Assembly: GCA_033063855.1 (NCBI GenBank)
Contig: CP093829.1
Location: forward strand, 24,087,537 to 24,151,536
Origin: Smittia aterrima
Taxonomy: Eukaryota > Arthropoda > Insecta > Diptera > Chironomidae
Reading direction: 5' to 3'
Length of the DNA stretch: 64,000 nucleotides
Both the position numbers and the translations under genes were made by a program. Shown here piece by piece: positions 1 through 10,319 of this stretch (positions are counted from its first letter, which is position 1; each line of letters starts with the position of its first letter). A model generated the notes under the pieces. It was not told the origin of the DNA, ran no database searches, and saw only the letters and a list, made by a program, of their open reading frames with translations.

Positions 1-959
1 TTTTTGCTTTATTCTCGTTTCAGAGTTCGGGATCATTATCTGACCCTTACGTTGGAAGTTTTCTTGAACGAAAAGGAAATATGATAATTTCGCATGATAA
101 TTTCTGTGCAAGAGTCAGATAGTGATTCCCGAGGCATCGCAGGGATTGACAAGAAGAAATCAACGCGAAGCGAGGATTGTGTTTACGTGATTGAAGCATG
201 ATATTAATAAAATCATTTTTGAATGAGTTAGTATGCGAATAAATGTTAAAGATCATAAAAGATATTTTTCACTGGTATTAGCAGGGTGCGATTTTTTTAA
301 ATCTGGTTCAAAGAATCAAACCGCGCATCGACCGCACGAACCAAGTAATATTTTTACGGAAAACGTTTGCAAGCTGTTAAGCCGAAAAACAATTAAATAC
401 ATTTGCGCGCTGTTGTGGCAGGAAATGATTAAAAACGTTTGTATGCTGTTGAGTAGGGAAACAAAGAGTTTAAGCTCAAGTGCAGACAGGAATTAACAAA
501 ATTTGCAGAATTGTTGTTATTTAATATTTTCATAAAGTTGATTATTTAAATGTTGCAGGAAACAAAGCAAAAAATAAATAAGAAAATTTTGGAAATCGAA
601 TCAATCGAATATCAAATTATTGGAATTTCAGATGGTACGATCAAGATTGATTTTATTTTTTTAATTTGAGATTAGAGGAAAACAAAACTAATGCGCAACT
701 GATGGTGGCAAGCGAGGTCACATGAGAAATGTGATTCATATAAATCCGCCATTTTCAAAATGCAATAACTTTGGCACGTCTCTGTGGATTCAATTGAATT
801 TTATTTTTTAAGCTTGTTTATACAAAAATCATGTTGTATAATGGAATTTTAGAATTTTGTTATATTTTGTTCACTACAGCGCATTAGTTGATTGGCAATC
901 TATCTTGATCTGTACAAACGAATTTCGAGTCTCACGTCTAGTTGTAAAACATTTTTATA

Positions 960-2285
960 AAGATTGGGCTCGTTAAAATCCATCACTATACAAATGTAAA
1001 TATTTTAATGAATTGAGCTTAGTTTTAATTCAAATTTTTTGCAGTTTAAAAAATAATGTTCAAACAATATTCTAAACAGAAAAAAAATTTAGTTTTGACC
1101 AGTTTGGACGAATGCTTGAGCTCTCTTCTTGGTGCGACTCATGAGCTTTTGGACAAGTATAAATGTGAACCGATTTTTGCGAGTTTACTATTTTTGTTCA
1201 ATTTCTACAATATTTTCGAACGATATTCATTTGTTTCAATATTTTTGTTCAAGCCAGACCGTAAAAACTTAATAGGACGAAGTTTTGTTAATAAATAGGA
1301 AATCAAGTTTTTCGATATTACTGCGACTTCGTGAAGTTTTCAGTTCTTCAAAGTCACATAGAAGCATTAAGAGTTGCTGAACCAGCTTAAAGTATGACAG
1401 AGAATCCTTGCTATTGAATAAATGTCAAAAATCGCTTCTTGAGAAACTTCTATGTGAGAAATTATGAGCTTGAAGTTGAATGAGTCATGTAAGGCTCTCT
1501 AATCATAACGCAACCACAAAGAAACTTCCAAGCATAAAATGTTTGATGAATTTATGAGCCAAAATTAACTTTAAATTGTCGCTGACATTCAAATGCAAAG
1601 AACTGTTGTAGAATTTTTGTCTTGTAGTTTTTCTGTTTATCTATTTTGAACTGATTTAGTATTGTAAGGGAAAGAGCCTTACGAAATGTGTTAGCAGTCA
1701 TTCTGTGGCTATTTGAGTTTGATTTTAGCGATCAAATTTTGTTTTAGAGCTCGGTTTATTTTCTTGATTTAAAGACAAAACTTTCAACTGGTTTCTCGCT
1801 TAATTTCATGAGAATTTTCATATCAGCTACCTCTGTCGTGTTGAGAGAGTCTCGAGTTTGGTTTCAGGAAATGTCGAGTGATTAAATGGAGATTTAAATT
1901 ATTTGAATCAGTTTTTCGTCCGCTTTCAAACTTTTGATCGATGGTCAAGGTCTTTTGGAATCGTCTAATCACTTCTCTTACTGTGCTGGATAATATTTTC
2001 AGTTTTTTTGAGATGAAGGCAGCAGAACAATAAAAAATTTCAAATTTTTTGCCCAAAATGTTTTTTTGTTGGTCATATTCATTTCATGAGATCTTTTCTT
2101 GTAGTTATCACAGAAGCATAAAATTTTTTGGAAATGGTCTATAAACTATAACATTTATTCTATACTATAACATTTAATTCTATACTATAACATTTAATAA
2201 AAAAATTATTTACATTTTGTTTTGTATGCGTGTGTGTTAAATTATGCATATGTGTAGGGTGTTGGATTTTAACGAGCCCAATCTT
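960..2285 (-). mobile_element. Tc1/mariner-type DNA transposon relic, copy 1
   Basis: Both ends carry the inverted repeat AAGATTGGGCTCGTTAAAAT (plus three more matching bases), and each end abuts a TA dinucleotide (958-959 and 2286-2287). TA target duplication and a length of 1326 bp fit the IS630/Tc1/mariner superfamily. The interior contains a recognisable transposase N-terminus on the minus strand (1823-2056), but the rest of the transposase is interrupted by stops, so the copy is inactive. The same element sits at the same place in the second R1 copy, so the pair arose by duplication of R1 and not by two insertions. Confidence 0.8.
1823..2056 (-). pseudogene. Tc1-like transposase N-terminal HTH fragment
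   Basis: The 77-codon frame reads like the paired-type helix-turn-helix of Tc1 transposases: a segment ISKKLKILSSTVREVIRRF, then a basic GRKT-type linker (SGRKTDSNN), then the start of the second HTH (ITRHFLKPNSRLSQHD). These elements correspond to the DNA-binding half that recognises the TIRs. The catalytic DDE half is not readable after the stop. It lies inside the TIR-bounded element at 960-2285 and is probably a dead remnant. The family assignment is from motif pattern only. Confidence 0.65.
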
Positions 2286-2673
2286 TAAAAACCAAGTAAG
2301 ATTTTTGTGAGTTAATCTTTGCTTTTAAAGATTCTTCAAAGAAAAACTTGATATCTTACACAAAAACGGTAAAGAGTTGTTGCTTGCATAAATTTTAATA
2401 AAAACCACTGAGCTTCAATCTTTAAAAGTAGTTTATTCATTCTAGAAACAAAATAAATAGTCAAACTTGGTTGAAAACTTATTTTAAGAGTTTTTGTGTT
2501 GCCTAGGAACAAGTTTGACAGAAATCGAATCAGAAGTCGTGGCTTAAAGTTCTAGCTCTCGGTTAGTAATTCTTGTTTATTTTGGTATGACTTTTTATCA
2601 TTTTTCTTTCACTTGTTTTTTATAGAATTTAATTTTATTTATGTTTCGACTCTCACAGTAAATTGGGTTGCAA

Positions 2674-2812
2674 GGCTCTAGTCAAGAACGCAGGCCACAT
2701 TTATTTCCCATACAAAAAAACATACGTAACTTACGTAACGTAGCGAATTTGTTCGGTTAAGGGAAAATTTAACGGCTGAATTCAAATGTGGCCTGCGTTC
2801 TTGACTTTAGCC
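2674..2812. mobile_element. hAT-type MITE with 8-bp target duplication
   Basis: This 139 bp insert begins GGCTCTAGTCAAGAACGCAG and ends with the reverse complement of nearly the same sequence, giving imperfect inverted repeats of about 29 bp. It is flanked by GGTTGCAA at 2666-2673 and 2813-2820. The three other copies of the host sequence (for example near 10612) show the empty site with a single GGTTGCAA, which confirms the insertion. An 8 bp duplication is typical of the hAT superfamily. There is no coding capacity. A truncated relative lies at about 40901. Confidence 0.85.
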
Positions 2813-3553
2813 GGTTGCAATTTGTTTGAAGTCTCGGTTTATTTTCGATTTTATTCGACCTCAAAGAAACCCTGTGAAAATTACATTTTAGTTCCTGCAC
2901 TTGCACTGTTCCCTTTTATCAACCTTTTATCTAAGACTTTCTGTTCCTTTCTTTAAAGTTAGAGCTTGATGAACTTTAATAATTTGAACGATCTAAAAGA
3001 GTGAATTGATTAAAGACCTGAACTAAGAAAACTGATTGCTTAGATTTTCTTTTCTTGAATAATGTTCTTAACAACAGCTATCAGATGATAAGAATGTCGC
3101 GACACAATGATTCCTCAAATTTCAAGAAAAGAAAATGATGGAAACCTTTAAACGATTGGAAATTAATGAAGCAGTACGACGAAAATACTAGGTTTATTGT
3201 ACACGATCCACTTTTGTCAAATATTGCAATGGAGATTTACGAATCAATAGAGCTCGTAAAATTGATGCTTGAAACAATAAAAAATAAAAAATGACTTCAT
3301 GTAATTTCATGTGACTTCATGAAGATTTTATGTACTTTTGGTAAATAGAAAATGCTTCTGTATGAAAGAATTCCTGGAAATCGGATTATTTCGGTAAAAG
3401 GAAAATGTTTGGGTGTGGAAAAATTCGTGGGCATCGGATTATTTCGTTGAAGGGAAAATGTTAAAGTTATCGCTCGTTAAGTCTATTGCTTGTGAAGTTA
3501 TCGTCGAAGCGATTACTTAGCGATAACTTTCGTGCTGGCGATAGATTTCGTGC
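2813..3553. mobile_element. TIR element, 5'-truncated copy (X1)
   Basis: This is the right-hand part of the element described at 41189-42418. It keeps the right terminal repeat (about 3470-3553) with several GCGATAACTT/AAGTTATCGC motifs, but its left end is replaced by R1 sequence and the MITE. No gene is supported; the short open frames around 2840-2955 are shared by all copies through duplication and match nothing I recognise. Confidence 0.5.
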
Positions 3554-3569
3554 CTTTTTCACAGGGGTG

Positions 3570-4299
3570 ATGATAATGCAGAATTTCGCAACATCATTGG
3601 ATCTCTTCTTTATGTTTCAACAAACTCTCGCCCTTACATAAGTCTCGCTGTCACACTGTTGTCACAAAGACTAAACAAACCTCGGCTCGCAGATCTACAA
3701 GAAGCAAAAAGAATTGTTAGATACTTTAATGACACAGCACACTACAAACTGCATCTCAACAACATCTTGAGCAAACAAGATATTATCTCGTTCAGTGACG
3801 CCAATCATGCAGAATGTTTATTGATCGGCAAGTCAATATCAGGATCACTCGTATTCGTGAACGGGGGAGCCATTTCATGGCGATGTCGGAAACAATCACT
3901 CGTTGCACTGTCCACAACAGAAGCAGAGTTTTATGCACTTGCAGAAACAACCAAAGAACTCATTTGGATTGCCTCGCTTATCACAAGTTTCGTCACAATA
4001 AATTGTCCTTTCAATTTTTTATCGATAATCAATCTACAATGAAAATGGTTCTTAACGATGACTTCCTTAACCGTACAAAATATATTGGAGTCCGATACCA
4101 CTTCGTTCGAGATCTGTCTCACAAAGGTGACATCACACTCGTATATTGCCCGACGCAATTCAACATCGCAGATGTGCTTAAAAAACCACTCGCTTACCCG
4201 AAGTTAGAAATACTTCGTGAACATTGTGGTGTTTCACCAGTCTCCATATCCTCAATTGAACACGTGAGTCCTATGCTTGTCGACAATGCATCAAATTAA
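3570..4299 (+). pseudogene. copia pol 3' end (RNase H), truncated, copy X1
   Basis: The translation matches the C-terminal RT connection and RNase H region of Ty1/copia polyproteins: GSLLYVSTNSRP, FSDANHAECL, then SWRCRKQSLVALSTTEAEFY, DNQST and the terminal VRYHFVRDLSHKGDI and CPTQFNIADVL motifs. It starts abruptly at the junction with the TIR element, so gag, protease, integrase and most of RT are missing. A frameshift in the T-run near 4016 separates the first part from the DNQST part, and all four copies in the window share it. It is followed by an antisense ORF and one LTR. It is a dead fragment. Confidence 0.85.
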
Positions 4300-4505
4300 T
4301 TCAATGAGATTCGTCTCTACAAAATCCACTTTTGTATACTCGACATTACAACGTCACAACCAACGATGAGATTAAATCTCTGTTCCAATTCAAGGAACAT
4401 TATTACTGAACTAAAACATCTAATAGGCATAGCAATTAGATGAATTTGAAACAAAATTAACAAATGATTTAAAAATCATTAAATATTCCATCATATAAAA
4501 GGAAC

Positions 4506-4511
4506 TTTATT
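4506..4511 (-). terminator. AATAAA downstream of antisense ORF (X1)
   Basis: On the minus strand the hexamer AATAAA lies 46 bases past the stop of the antisense ORF at 4558-4884. The same arrangement (44-67 bases) is seen for every member of this ORF family in the window: 12267-12272, 21658-21663, 23709-23714, 36583-36588, 43371-43376 and 51445-51450. In AT-rich DNA the hexamer alone is weak evidence, but its constant position is suggestive. Confidence 0.45.
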
Positions 4512-4557
4512 AATGTGTTCATATTGTGTCAAGAACAAAGCACACAAAATGGCGTCT

Positions 4558-4884
4558 TCATGGATGGCTTCGGTTGAACTCAAATCTTCTCATTTTGTTG
4601 GAGTTTCCAATGAGTCTCCGTCTCTCAGGGACGTGAAGAAACGGATTCTTAGCGACATCATGCAATTGAAAAATGGCTCCATCAATCAATATTGTTGGAT
4701 TCTCAAGTAAGCGGAGTCCCTCCTGAAGGCCCATTATAACAAAAAATGCTGGGCGATTATTCCATGCTGGATCACGAATCTCAGTAATTAAGCGGACGGT
4801 TACCATCCCGCTTAAAACAATGTGAACCCTACACAAGCTGACGTTCAAGTTATTACTTATTAAACAAATCTCAATTGTTGACAT
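4558..4884 (-). CDS. Antisense ORF of copia element, RRM-like basic protein (copy X1)
   Basis: This 108-codon ORF lies opposite to pol, between the pol stop (4299) and the LTR (4970). It belongs to a family of seven ORFs in this window that all occupy this position behind copia pol except the one at 23759. Shared motifs are NRPAFFVIM, LQEGLRLL, a hydrophobic strand containing IDG, and a C-terminal ERRRLIGNSNKMRRFEF stretch. The order of predicted strands and helices (TIEICLIS; VTVRLITEI; RPAFFVIM; LQEGLRLL; ILIDGAIFQL) resembles an RRM fold with an arginine-rich tail, so RNA binding is a reasonable inference. It is not a family I know. This copy belongs to a dead, duplicated element but its frame is intact. 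Confidence 0.6.
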   Translation of the reverse strand: MSTIEICLISNNLNVSLCRVHIVLSGMVTVRLITEIRDPAWNNRPAFFVIMGLQEGLRLLENPTILIDGAIFQLHDVAKNPFLHVPERRRLIGNSNKMRRFEFNRSHP

Positions 4885-4969
4885 CTTGAATTTTTTTTAT
4901 GAACTCAAAAATCTTACGTCTTTTCAAGTTGAATATATGATTCAAACTGAATACATGTTCAGGGGGAAA

Positions 4970-5128
4970 TGTTGAGTTAATGTATTAACTGATAATGAAC
5001 ACGAAATTCAAACCGGATCTTCCCGGAACATTCTGTTCGTAGGATTGGAAGACCCCTCACTCTCACTGTATAAATTCACTTGAATCAGAATAAATCTCTC
5101 TCTTATAAAGCTTACGCTTTAATCAACA
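4970..5128 (+). repeat. copia-type 3' LTR, 159 bp (X1)
   Basis: It begins TGTTGAG directly after the purine tract ttcagggggaaa and ends CAACA, giving the usual TG...CA ends. Inside are a TATA-like tgtataaattc and an aataaatctctc polyadenylation region, as in short copia LTRs. No matching 5' LTR is present because the element is truncated. The sequence directly after it is TRMT10C-like coding sequence, so the LTR marks an old insertion into that gene fragment. Confidence 0.8.
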
Positions 5129-5471
5129 AGATTGTATTATTCCACAGAATGCATGAACACCTTCGAAGCAGAAACGACCGCAAAGCAGTTGCAACACTCG
5201 TTCAATAATAACAGAAAAGCTGACTTGCATTTCTGCAATTTTAACTACAACAGCATTACTGGCAAAGTGAGTTTCATGATAATACTTTCTTTATTTTATC
5301 ATATCGTTAATTGCTTTTAGGCACTTAAACGTTCAATTCCAACAATGAACGACGATGACTTTCCAATGAACATCCACACAGAATCGCTCACTGTAAAGTT
5401 TGACAAGGAGCAACTTGTTTATCAAACTCCTTACTGTAAAATTGATTTAGAAAACTTCAGTCATGACGACA
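5129..5471 (+). pseudogene. TRMT10C/roswell (MRPP1) gene fragment, copy X1
   Basis: Two exons can be read. The first ends KADLHFCNFNYNSITGK at 5266, followed by a 54-base intron (gtgagt...tttag, 5267-5320). The second runs ALKRSIPT...EQLVYQTPYCKIDLENFSHDD. The EQLVYxTP motif and the following part, seen intact at 13228-13375, match the mitochondrial RNase P methyltransferase subunit TRMT10C/MRPP1 (roswell in Drosophila), which methylates position 9 of tRNAs. The first exon is preceded directly by a copia LTR and the second is cut at the conserved HDD, where unrelated sequence begins. It is a 5'- and 3'-truncated fragment; retention of the intron argues against retrotransposition. Confidence 0.75.
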
Positions 5472-6400
5472 TGGTGGATGGATTAAGCAACAATGATCCT
5501 ACACTAAGTAAGACCAGGGACCTTGTGAAGGACCCGCCTAACCTCCTATGCACTAAGCATGGAGGTTTTCTGCTTGTTGCCCTTCGGGAATTGGAAGGGA
5601 AGGAAATTGGATATGGACTGGGATGTCCCCCAATCTACCATTGCAGTTGAGGGACTGGCCATGAAGTATTTGGCTTGTCTGTTGAGCGGCTCAGTTGATC
5701 ATTTGCGTGCGTGGTGGAATTAACTGCTTTGTGTGCTTTCAGTTTTTTGGCGTGATCTTTGTGGGACAGATGTTGTTGGCTTTAGCTGTTGGTAAAATAA
5801 ATTCATTAAATAATTCAGTTTTTAGGATGCGGTTTCCCTTGAGTCAGAATGAGTCTTCGGACACTCTGGGATGGCATCTTTTATTGGACTAGTTTCCTGA
5901 TGAGACGTTCCAATTATTTGACATAAATGTAGTTTGATGAGACAGAAATTAATTCATTTTCTATGACATGTAAAGATAATTGATGTGACAGAAGTTGTTT
6001 TGTCTTCTGTAACATGTAAATATTTTCTCAAAGCAGCAATGGCACCGAAATTTTTATGAAGATATGCGAGTTTTCCAATGTTAACTTAAGATTTTGATGA
6101 GACAGATTACAAATTATTCGCACATTCACTTAATTGATAAGCAGTATCTGTAGCAGGCATTTGGAACTTGATGATGAGTGTGTAATTTGGATCAATAATG
6201 CACTCACTCATGATGAGTTCCAGTTAGCGACATGAACAACTGTAAAATGAACAGGCAAAAACCTAAAGACATATTATTATGTTTCATTTTCTTCAATGAT
6301 TTTTATTGTTTCTTTTTGTTGAGTTTACCGTTTCGTTTTCTAACAATGCCTTGTATGCATAAATGCGATTTATTTTTGTTAAAAAAATAATAATATGTTC
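5472..6400. other. Unassigned insert between TRMT10C fragment and LRR relic (X1)
   Basis: About 0.9 kb begins at the exact point where TRMT10C homology stops and recurs at 44337-45490. It is locally GC-richer (cagggaccttgtgaaggac and similar) than its surroundings. No domain, tRNA-like box or terminal repeat was recognised. The Y1 copy is about 200 bases longer around 45117-45270 because a segment ending in tgcactcac.tatgatgagttccagtt is tandemly repeated there. It is probably part of a mobile element of unknown class. Confidence 0.4.
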
Positions 6401-6406
6401 CTCAAT

Positions 6407-7856
6407 TTAAGGCCAAATATTTAAACTGACTCCATTTCGTTCGAAATTGCGAACATTTTCTACCTTATCTATATGTTTAAATGCACTTTTTCTGATCTCC
6501 AAAGTTTTAAGGTTTTGGCAGTTGCTAAGCAACTGATTGCAAACTATTTTATTAGCAAAAAATTCATCTCCAAACGTGATGTGTTTGAATTGAGGCCAAC
6601 GTTTCGTAATAATGTTGATATTTCTATCGTTCATCGTTTTTCTAGTATTAATTATTTTAAACACTTCAATGTTTGGCAATGCTAGTGTAATTGTTGTCCA
6701 ATATCGTAGTTTGTTGCGCTCGAGACTCATGATTGAGATATTTTTCAAACTTGGGATTTTTACATTTTCAAAATCTTCGTCAAAAATTCTGTCCAATGTG
6801 ATATTTTTGAGCTTAGTGAGGTTTAGAGAGATGGACATTATTAACTCATTCGAAAGATATGAATCATCAAAAACCAGAGTTTCGATGTTTGGAAGTTTTT
6901 CAATCAATTCTTTGATCGGTTTTGATTTTTCTTTGTAGCTTACAACAAAAAGCTTTTTCACAAAAAGATTCGTACAAATGTGATTGAAGGCGATTGGAAA
7001 ATATGGTAAACAACTGTCAACTTTCAAAGTGTTCAGCTTGTGAAACTTTGTGAAAATCATTTCGTAAAATGATGCTGGAAATGTAGTGTCGAACTCTAGC
7101 TCCTCTAAAGTATTAGAAATCTTACTCATGAAGATCAGTAAAAATTCTTCATCTTGAAACAAATTGTCATAATTTTTGAGTGTAAGTATTTTAAGAGGAA
7201 ATTGAATAGCATTCAACTTCCAAATTGAGTTAATGCTATTGTGACCACGGCATTTTTGAATTACAAGCTGCTCGAGGCTTTTCTGACTTGCAATAAAATC
7301 GAAAAAAAGAATAACGTCTAATTTTACTTGGTTGAGTGTCAAGCTTTTTAGTTGTGTTGTCTCTCCCAACCTAATAGTCTAAAACAGAGGCTCGTATTGA
7401 AAATTGTTGAAAAGATTTTATATAATTCGACTTACTAGAAAAAAATTATCCTCCAAGCAGAAAAACTTTAGATAAGTCAGATTAGCAAGATCCAAAACAT
7501 GATTTTTCCTTTTATAACGATATGTTATGCAATTTCGAAGTTCAAGTTGTTCGAGGCTCGTTTGACTGGCAATGAAATCTAAAAATGGAATATCGTCTAG
7601 TTCCACTTGGCTGAGTGTCAAGCTCTTTAGTTGTGTTGTTTCGCCGAAATTTATTATCTGAAACAAAATCTTACAATGAAGAACTCCGAAAAGCTTTCAA
7701 ATAATTCAACTCACTTTAAAGATATGACTTGCCAGGAACAAAGACTTAAGATGAGTAAGATGACTAAAATCGAGATCAAAATATGAATTTATGATTTTTA
7801 ATGTCTCGAGATTTAATGATGATGCAAAAATTTTGTTGAGTTTTTCTCAGTTTTTT
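6407..7856 (-). pseudogene. LRR (F-box-type) gene relic, copy X1
   Basis: On the minus strand, exons can be traced at about 7715-7856, 7436-7657 and 6407-7378, with gtgagt and gtaagt donors and tttcag/ttttag acceptors. The protein is a string of leucine-rich repeats (GETTQLKSLTL, SLEQLVIQKC, NIETLVFDDSYL, LTKLKNITL) like those of F-box/LRR proteins. The repeat GETTQLKSLTL starts both exon 2 and exon 3, indicating exon duplication. The 5' exon has lost about 140 bases relative to the copy at 46805-47130, so this copy is damaged. No F-box was found. Function cannot be stated beyond a likely protein-interaction scaffold. Confidence 0.6.
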
Positions 7857-8339
7857 TTCTCATTTTCATTGTTAATGACAAGCTTAAACTTCTTCCCAAT
7901 CATTTGGTTCCATCTGAAACAAAAATATAAACAAGAATAAATATAAAACAAAAAACAAAAATTTACTTTTTGCAAACTTGCGTTGAACTTGACAAAGTTT
8001 CGAAGTTCATGCAATCAAATATCTTTAACAAGATCTCTTCGGGAATACGTGAATCAAATTTCGCGTGAATCTCTTGAATTTTTAAACAATTGAATTACAC
8101 GTTTTTTTTTGCAGTTGCGAATAGAATGCAAGAACTTCAGCAGAATTTCTGAAAATGCGTAGGACTGGCTCAAGAAACGAGAGATTTTTCGTTGGCCCTT
8201 CTAAAACTACGAAAAGAAAAACATAAACAACTTAGTTGAGTTTCCTGGAAAGTACTCCATCTGGTGGTGTTATCCGACACAAATAAATCGAATAAACAAA
8301 AGTTGAGTTCTTTAAATTAAAAAGAAAATAGAAACTGAC
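7857..8339. other. Upstream remnants and AFG2 5' flank (X1)
   Basis: This stretch holds degraded upstream exons or introns of the LRR relic (a WNQMIGKKFKLVINN-like reading on the minus strand near 7900) and, from about 8290, the short 5' flank shared with the other AFG2 fragments (aaaagaaaatagaaactgac just before the ATG). I see no separate gene. Confidence 0.4.
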
Positions 8340-9470
8340 ATGCCTCCTAAAAGTGCCAAGAAAGAGCTGGAAACACTTTGGCATTCGTGTGACAAATGCG
8401 GAGTGAAAGTCATTCAAATTAAACTGAAATCGCATGAAATTGTTTGCGAAACTTCAGAAAATGTGTGCGAAGGAGTTTTCAACGAAAAGTTTGTTGCTTC
8501 TTCATTAAATCATTGTCTTTCGTTGGAGTTTAAATTGAAAGATGCTCCGAAGCTCTACATGCAACGTTATATTTTCATTCCTGAGACGATTTGTACGTTG
8601 TGCAATTTCCAAATGTGATCAAATGTGCTGATAGAGCTTAACAATAAAAAATACATCAGAAGCTCATGGACAATAAGCGACAAGCATCAAGATTCAATCT
8701 TTTCGCCGTCGGATGGTAACTAAAAAACTTCAAATATTTAACTTTTAATCTAACTTTTGTGTTTTAGAATTTATTCTGGAATCAAATCAATCAACGATCA
8801 TCAACATTTCTAAACTGCCGAAAAGTAATAAAGTACGATCAGCTCGAAGAGTGTTGCTAGAATATCACGATGAGCTTAATGAAATCAAAGATCTTGAACG
8901 ATTACTTCGGGCAAAACTTAAAGACACAATCATTCACATTAGGAACTCAATCGTTGTCGAATTTCTTAACAAAAAGTTTGTGTTCACATTAAAATCGATT
9001 GACACAGACAATGAGGAAGACATCGCTGAACAGTTGAACAATATGAAATTAGCCGAAGATTCGTTTTACGTCGTAGATGCTAACACAAGTCTCAAGATTG
9101 TCAGCAAGAATATCTGATTAAAAGTGTCTTTGAATCAAATCGTTGGACTTGATGATATCATTGAAGATCTCAAGAGGACTATGAACAAAGTGCTAACTAC
9201 ATTGAATCCAATTCGTTTATGAAGATCTCAAGAGCAGTTCTTATTCATGGATTACCAGGAAGTGGCAAATCAATGATATGCGAGGCTCTCGCTGTAAGTT
9301 ACTCAAATAAATTAGAGACTAAATATTTCCCAACGTCTGCCATCATCATCATTGAAGATATCGCAAGCATTTGTCTCAAAAATGCTAACTCATATGCGAA
9401 GAGTCGCTTCATTGATTGACAGTCTTCATCTAAAACGGGACAAAAGCAAAATTTTCGTTTTAGCAAATAC
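8340..9470 (+). pseudogene. AFG2/SPATA5 AAA ATPase gene fragment, copy X1
   Basis: The 5' part reads MPPKSAKKELETLWHS then a CxxC...H...C zinc-finger-like motif (CDKCGVKV, HEIVCE), like the N-terminus of insect SPATA5/AFG2 homologues, which act in ribosome biogenesis. A later frame contains the first AAA domain start (QIVGLDDIIEDL, then Walker A GLPGSGKS). Lesions are a TGA in place of a glycine codon after CNFQM, a donor site deleted to gtaact, a frame break after VSKNI, an internal deletion of the sensor region (SNKLETKYF), and loss of everything after FVLANT at 9470. It is a multiply broken pseudogene. Confidence 0.75.
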
Positions 9471-10310
9471 AGTGAACTGCTCAATTCGAGGTCGTCCCAA
9501 TTAGGTGAAAAAAAAGAGTGTTTTCGGGATCTTAGTTTTCAATTTTTTAGCGTGGGTTTAGGGATTTGAGGTTTATATCATTGATAGCCAATTAAACGCA
9601 GCAGTTTATTGCATCATTACAATTTCATTTAATTACTTCTTTATTTTTAAATTAATTCACAAAGTTGAAGCGCTTATTTTTTGTGGAGCGAGCAACGATT
9701 GAACATTAACTCGCTCTCATTGGACTTGAAAATTTTCTTATTTAATGTTAATACTTTTGAAATCTTAAGTTCTTGAACGAAAGACAAACTCATTGAGAAC
9801 GATTTGGAATAAAAGTTATTAGCATTTAATCAAAATTTCTTGAAGAAATGAATAAAAACGTTTGTATGCTGTTGAGCAGGAAAACAAGGAGTTTGAGCTC
9901 AAGTGAAGGCAGGAAATAACAAAATTTGCGGAATTGTTGTTATTTGATATTTTCATAAAGTTGATTATTTAAATGTTGTTGGAAACAAAGCCAAAAATAA
10001 ATAAGAAAATTTTGGAAATCGAATCAATCGAATATCAAATTATTGGAATTTCAGATGGTACGATCAAAATTGAGTTTATTTTTTTAATTTGAGATTAGAG
10101 GAAAACAAAACTAATGCGCAACTGATAGTGGCAAGCGAGGTCACATACACGAATATGCTAGCGTAGCGATTGTTTGCGTCTTGAAGAAATGACACACCAA
10201 CACGAATACATCGCCACACTTAAATAATGTAATAACAAGATGCTCTCCTCTCCCAAAACAAATTTCATAAAGTGAACAAATTTCATTAGCTGATTTATTT
10301 GATGTCCTGA
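9469..10310. other. Non-coding stretch with possible Tc1-like end and dispersed repeat (X)
   Basis: AFG2 homology stops at TA followed by CAGTGAACTGCTCAATTCGA, which looks like the start of a Tc1-type inverted repeat, but I could not find the opposite end. Bases 9846-10145 repeat part of R1 (about 430-730). From 10146 a sequence beginning cacgaatatgctagcgtagc starts, shared with 40704 and 49268. There is no coding region. Confidence 0.4.
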
Positions 10311-10319
10311 TCTTCTGAT

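Larger units (their letters stand above)
1..2662. repeat. 2.66 kb segmental repeat R1, copy 1
   Basis: This stretch recurs almost base for base at 24250-26915. The right homology edge is at the sequence ctctcacagtaa, after which the two copies diverge. It may extend left of the window. It carries a complete Tc1/mariner relic at 960-2285. Positions of about 430-730 also recur at 9846-10145 and 48966-49265, so that part is an older dispersed repeat. Bases 1-957 hold no coding region I can support; the open frame at 233-496 has no recognisable domain. Confidence 0.85.

Noticed and set aside
233..496. 87-codon frame conserved in both R1 copies
   Set aside because: Conserved only through duplication; contains internally repeated non-domain sequence and is disrupted in the related piece at 9846.
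1056..1298. 80-codon frame inside the Tc1 relic
   Set aside because: No transposase motif, and the second R1 copy has a frame change at the equivalent place.
4513..4710. Plus-strand 65-codon frame over the antisense ORF
   Set aside because: It recurs only where the DNA is duplicated and is not conserved in the diverged copia lineages, unlike the minus-strand frame.
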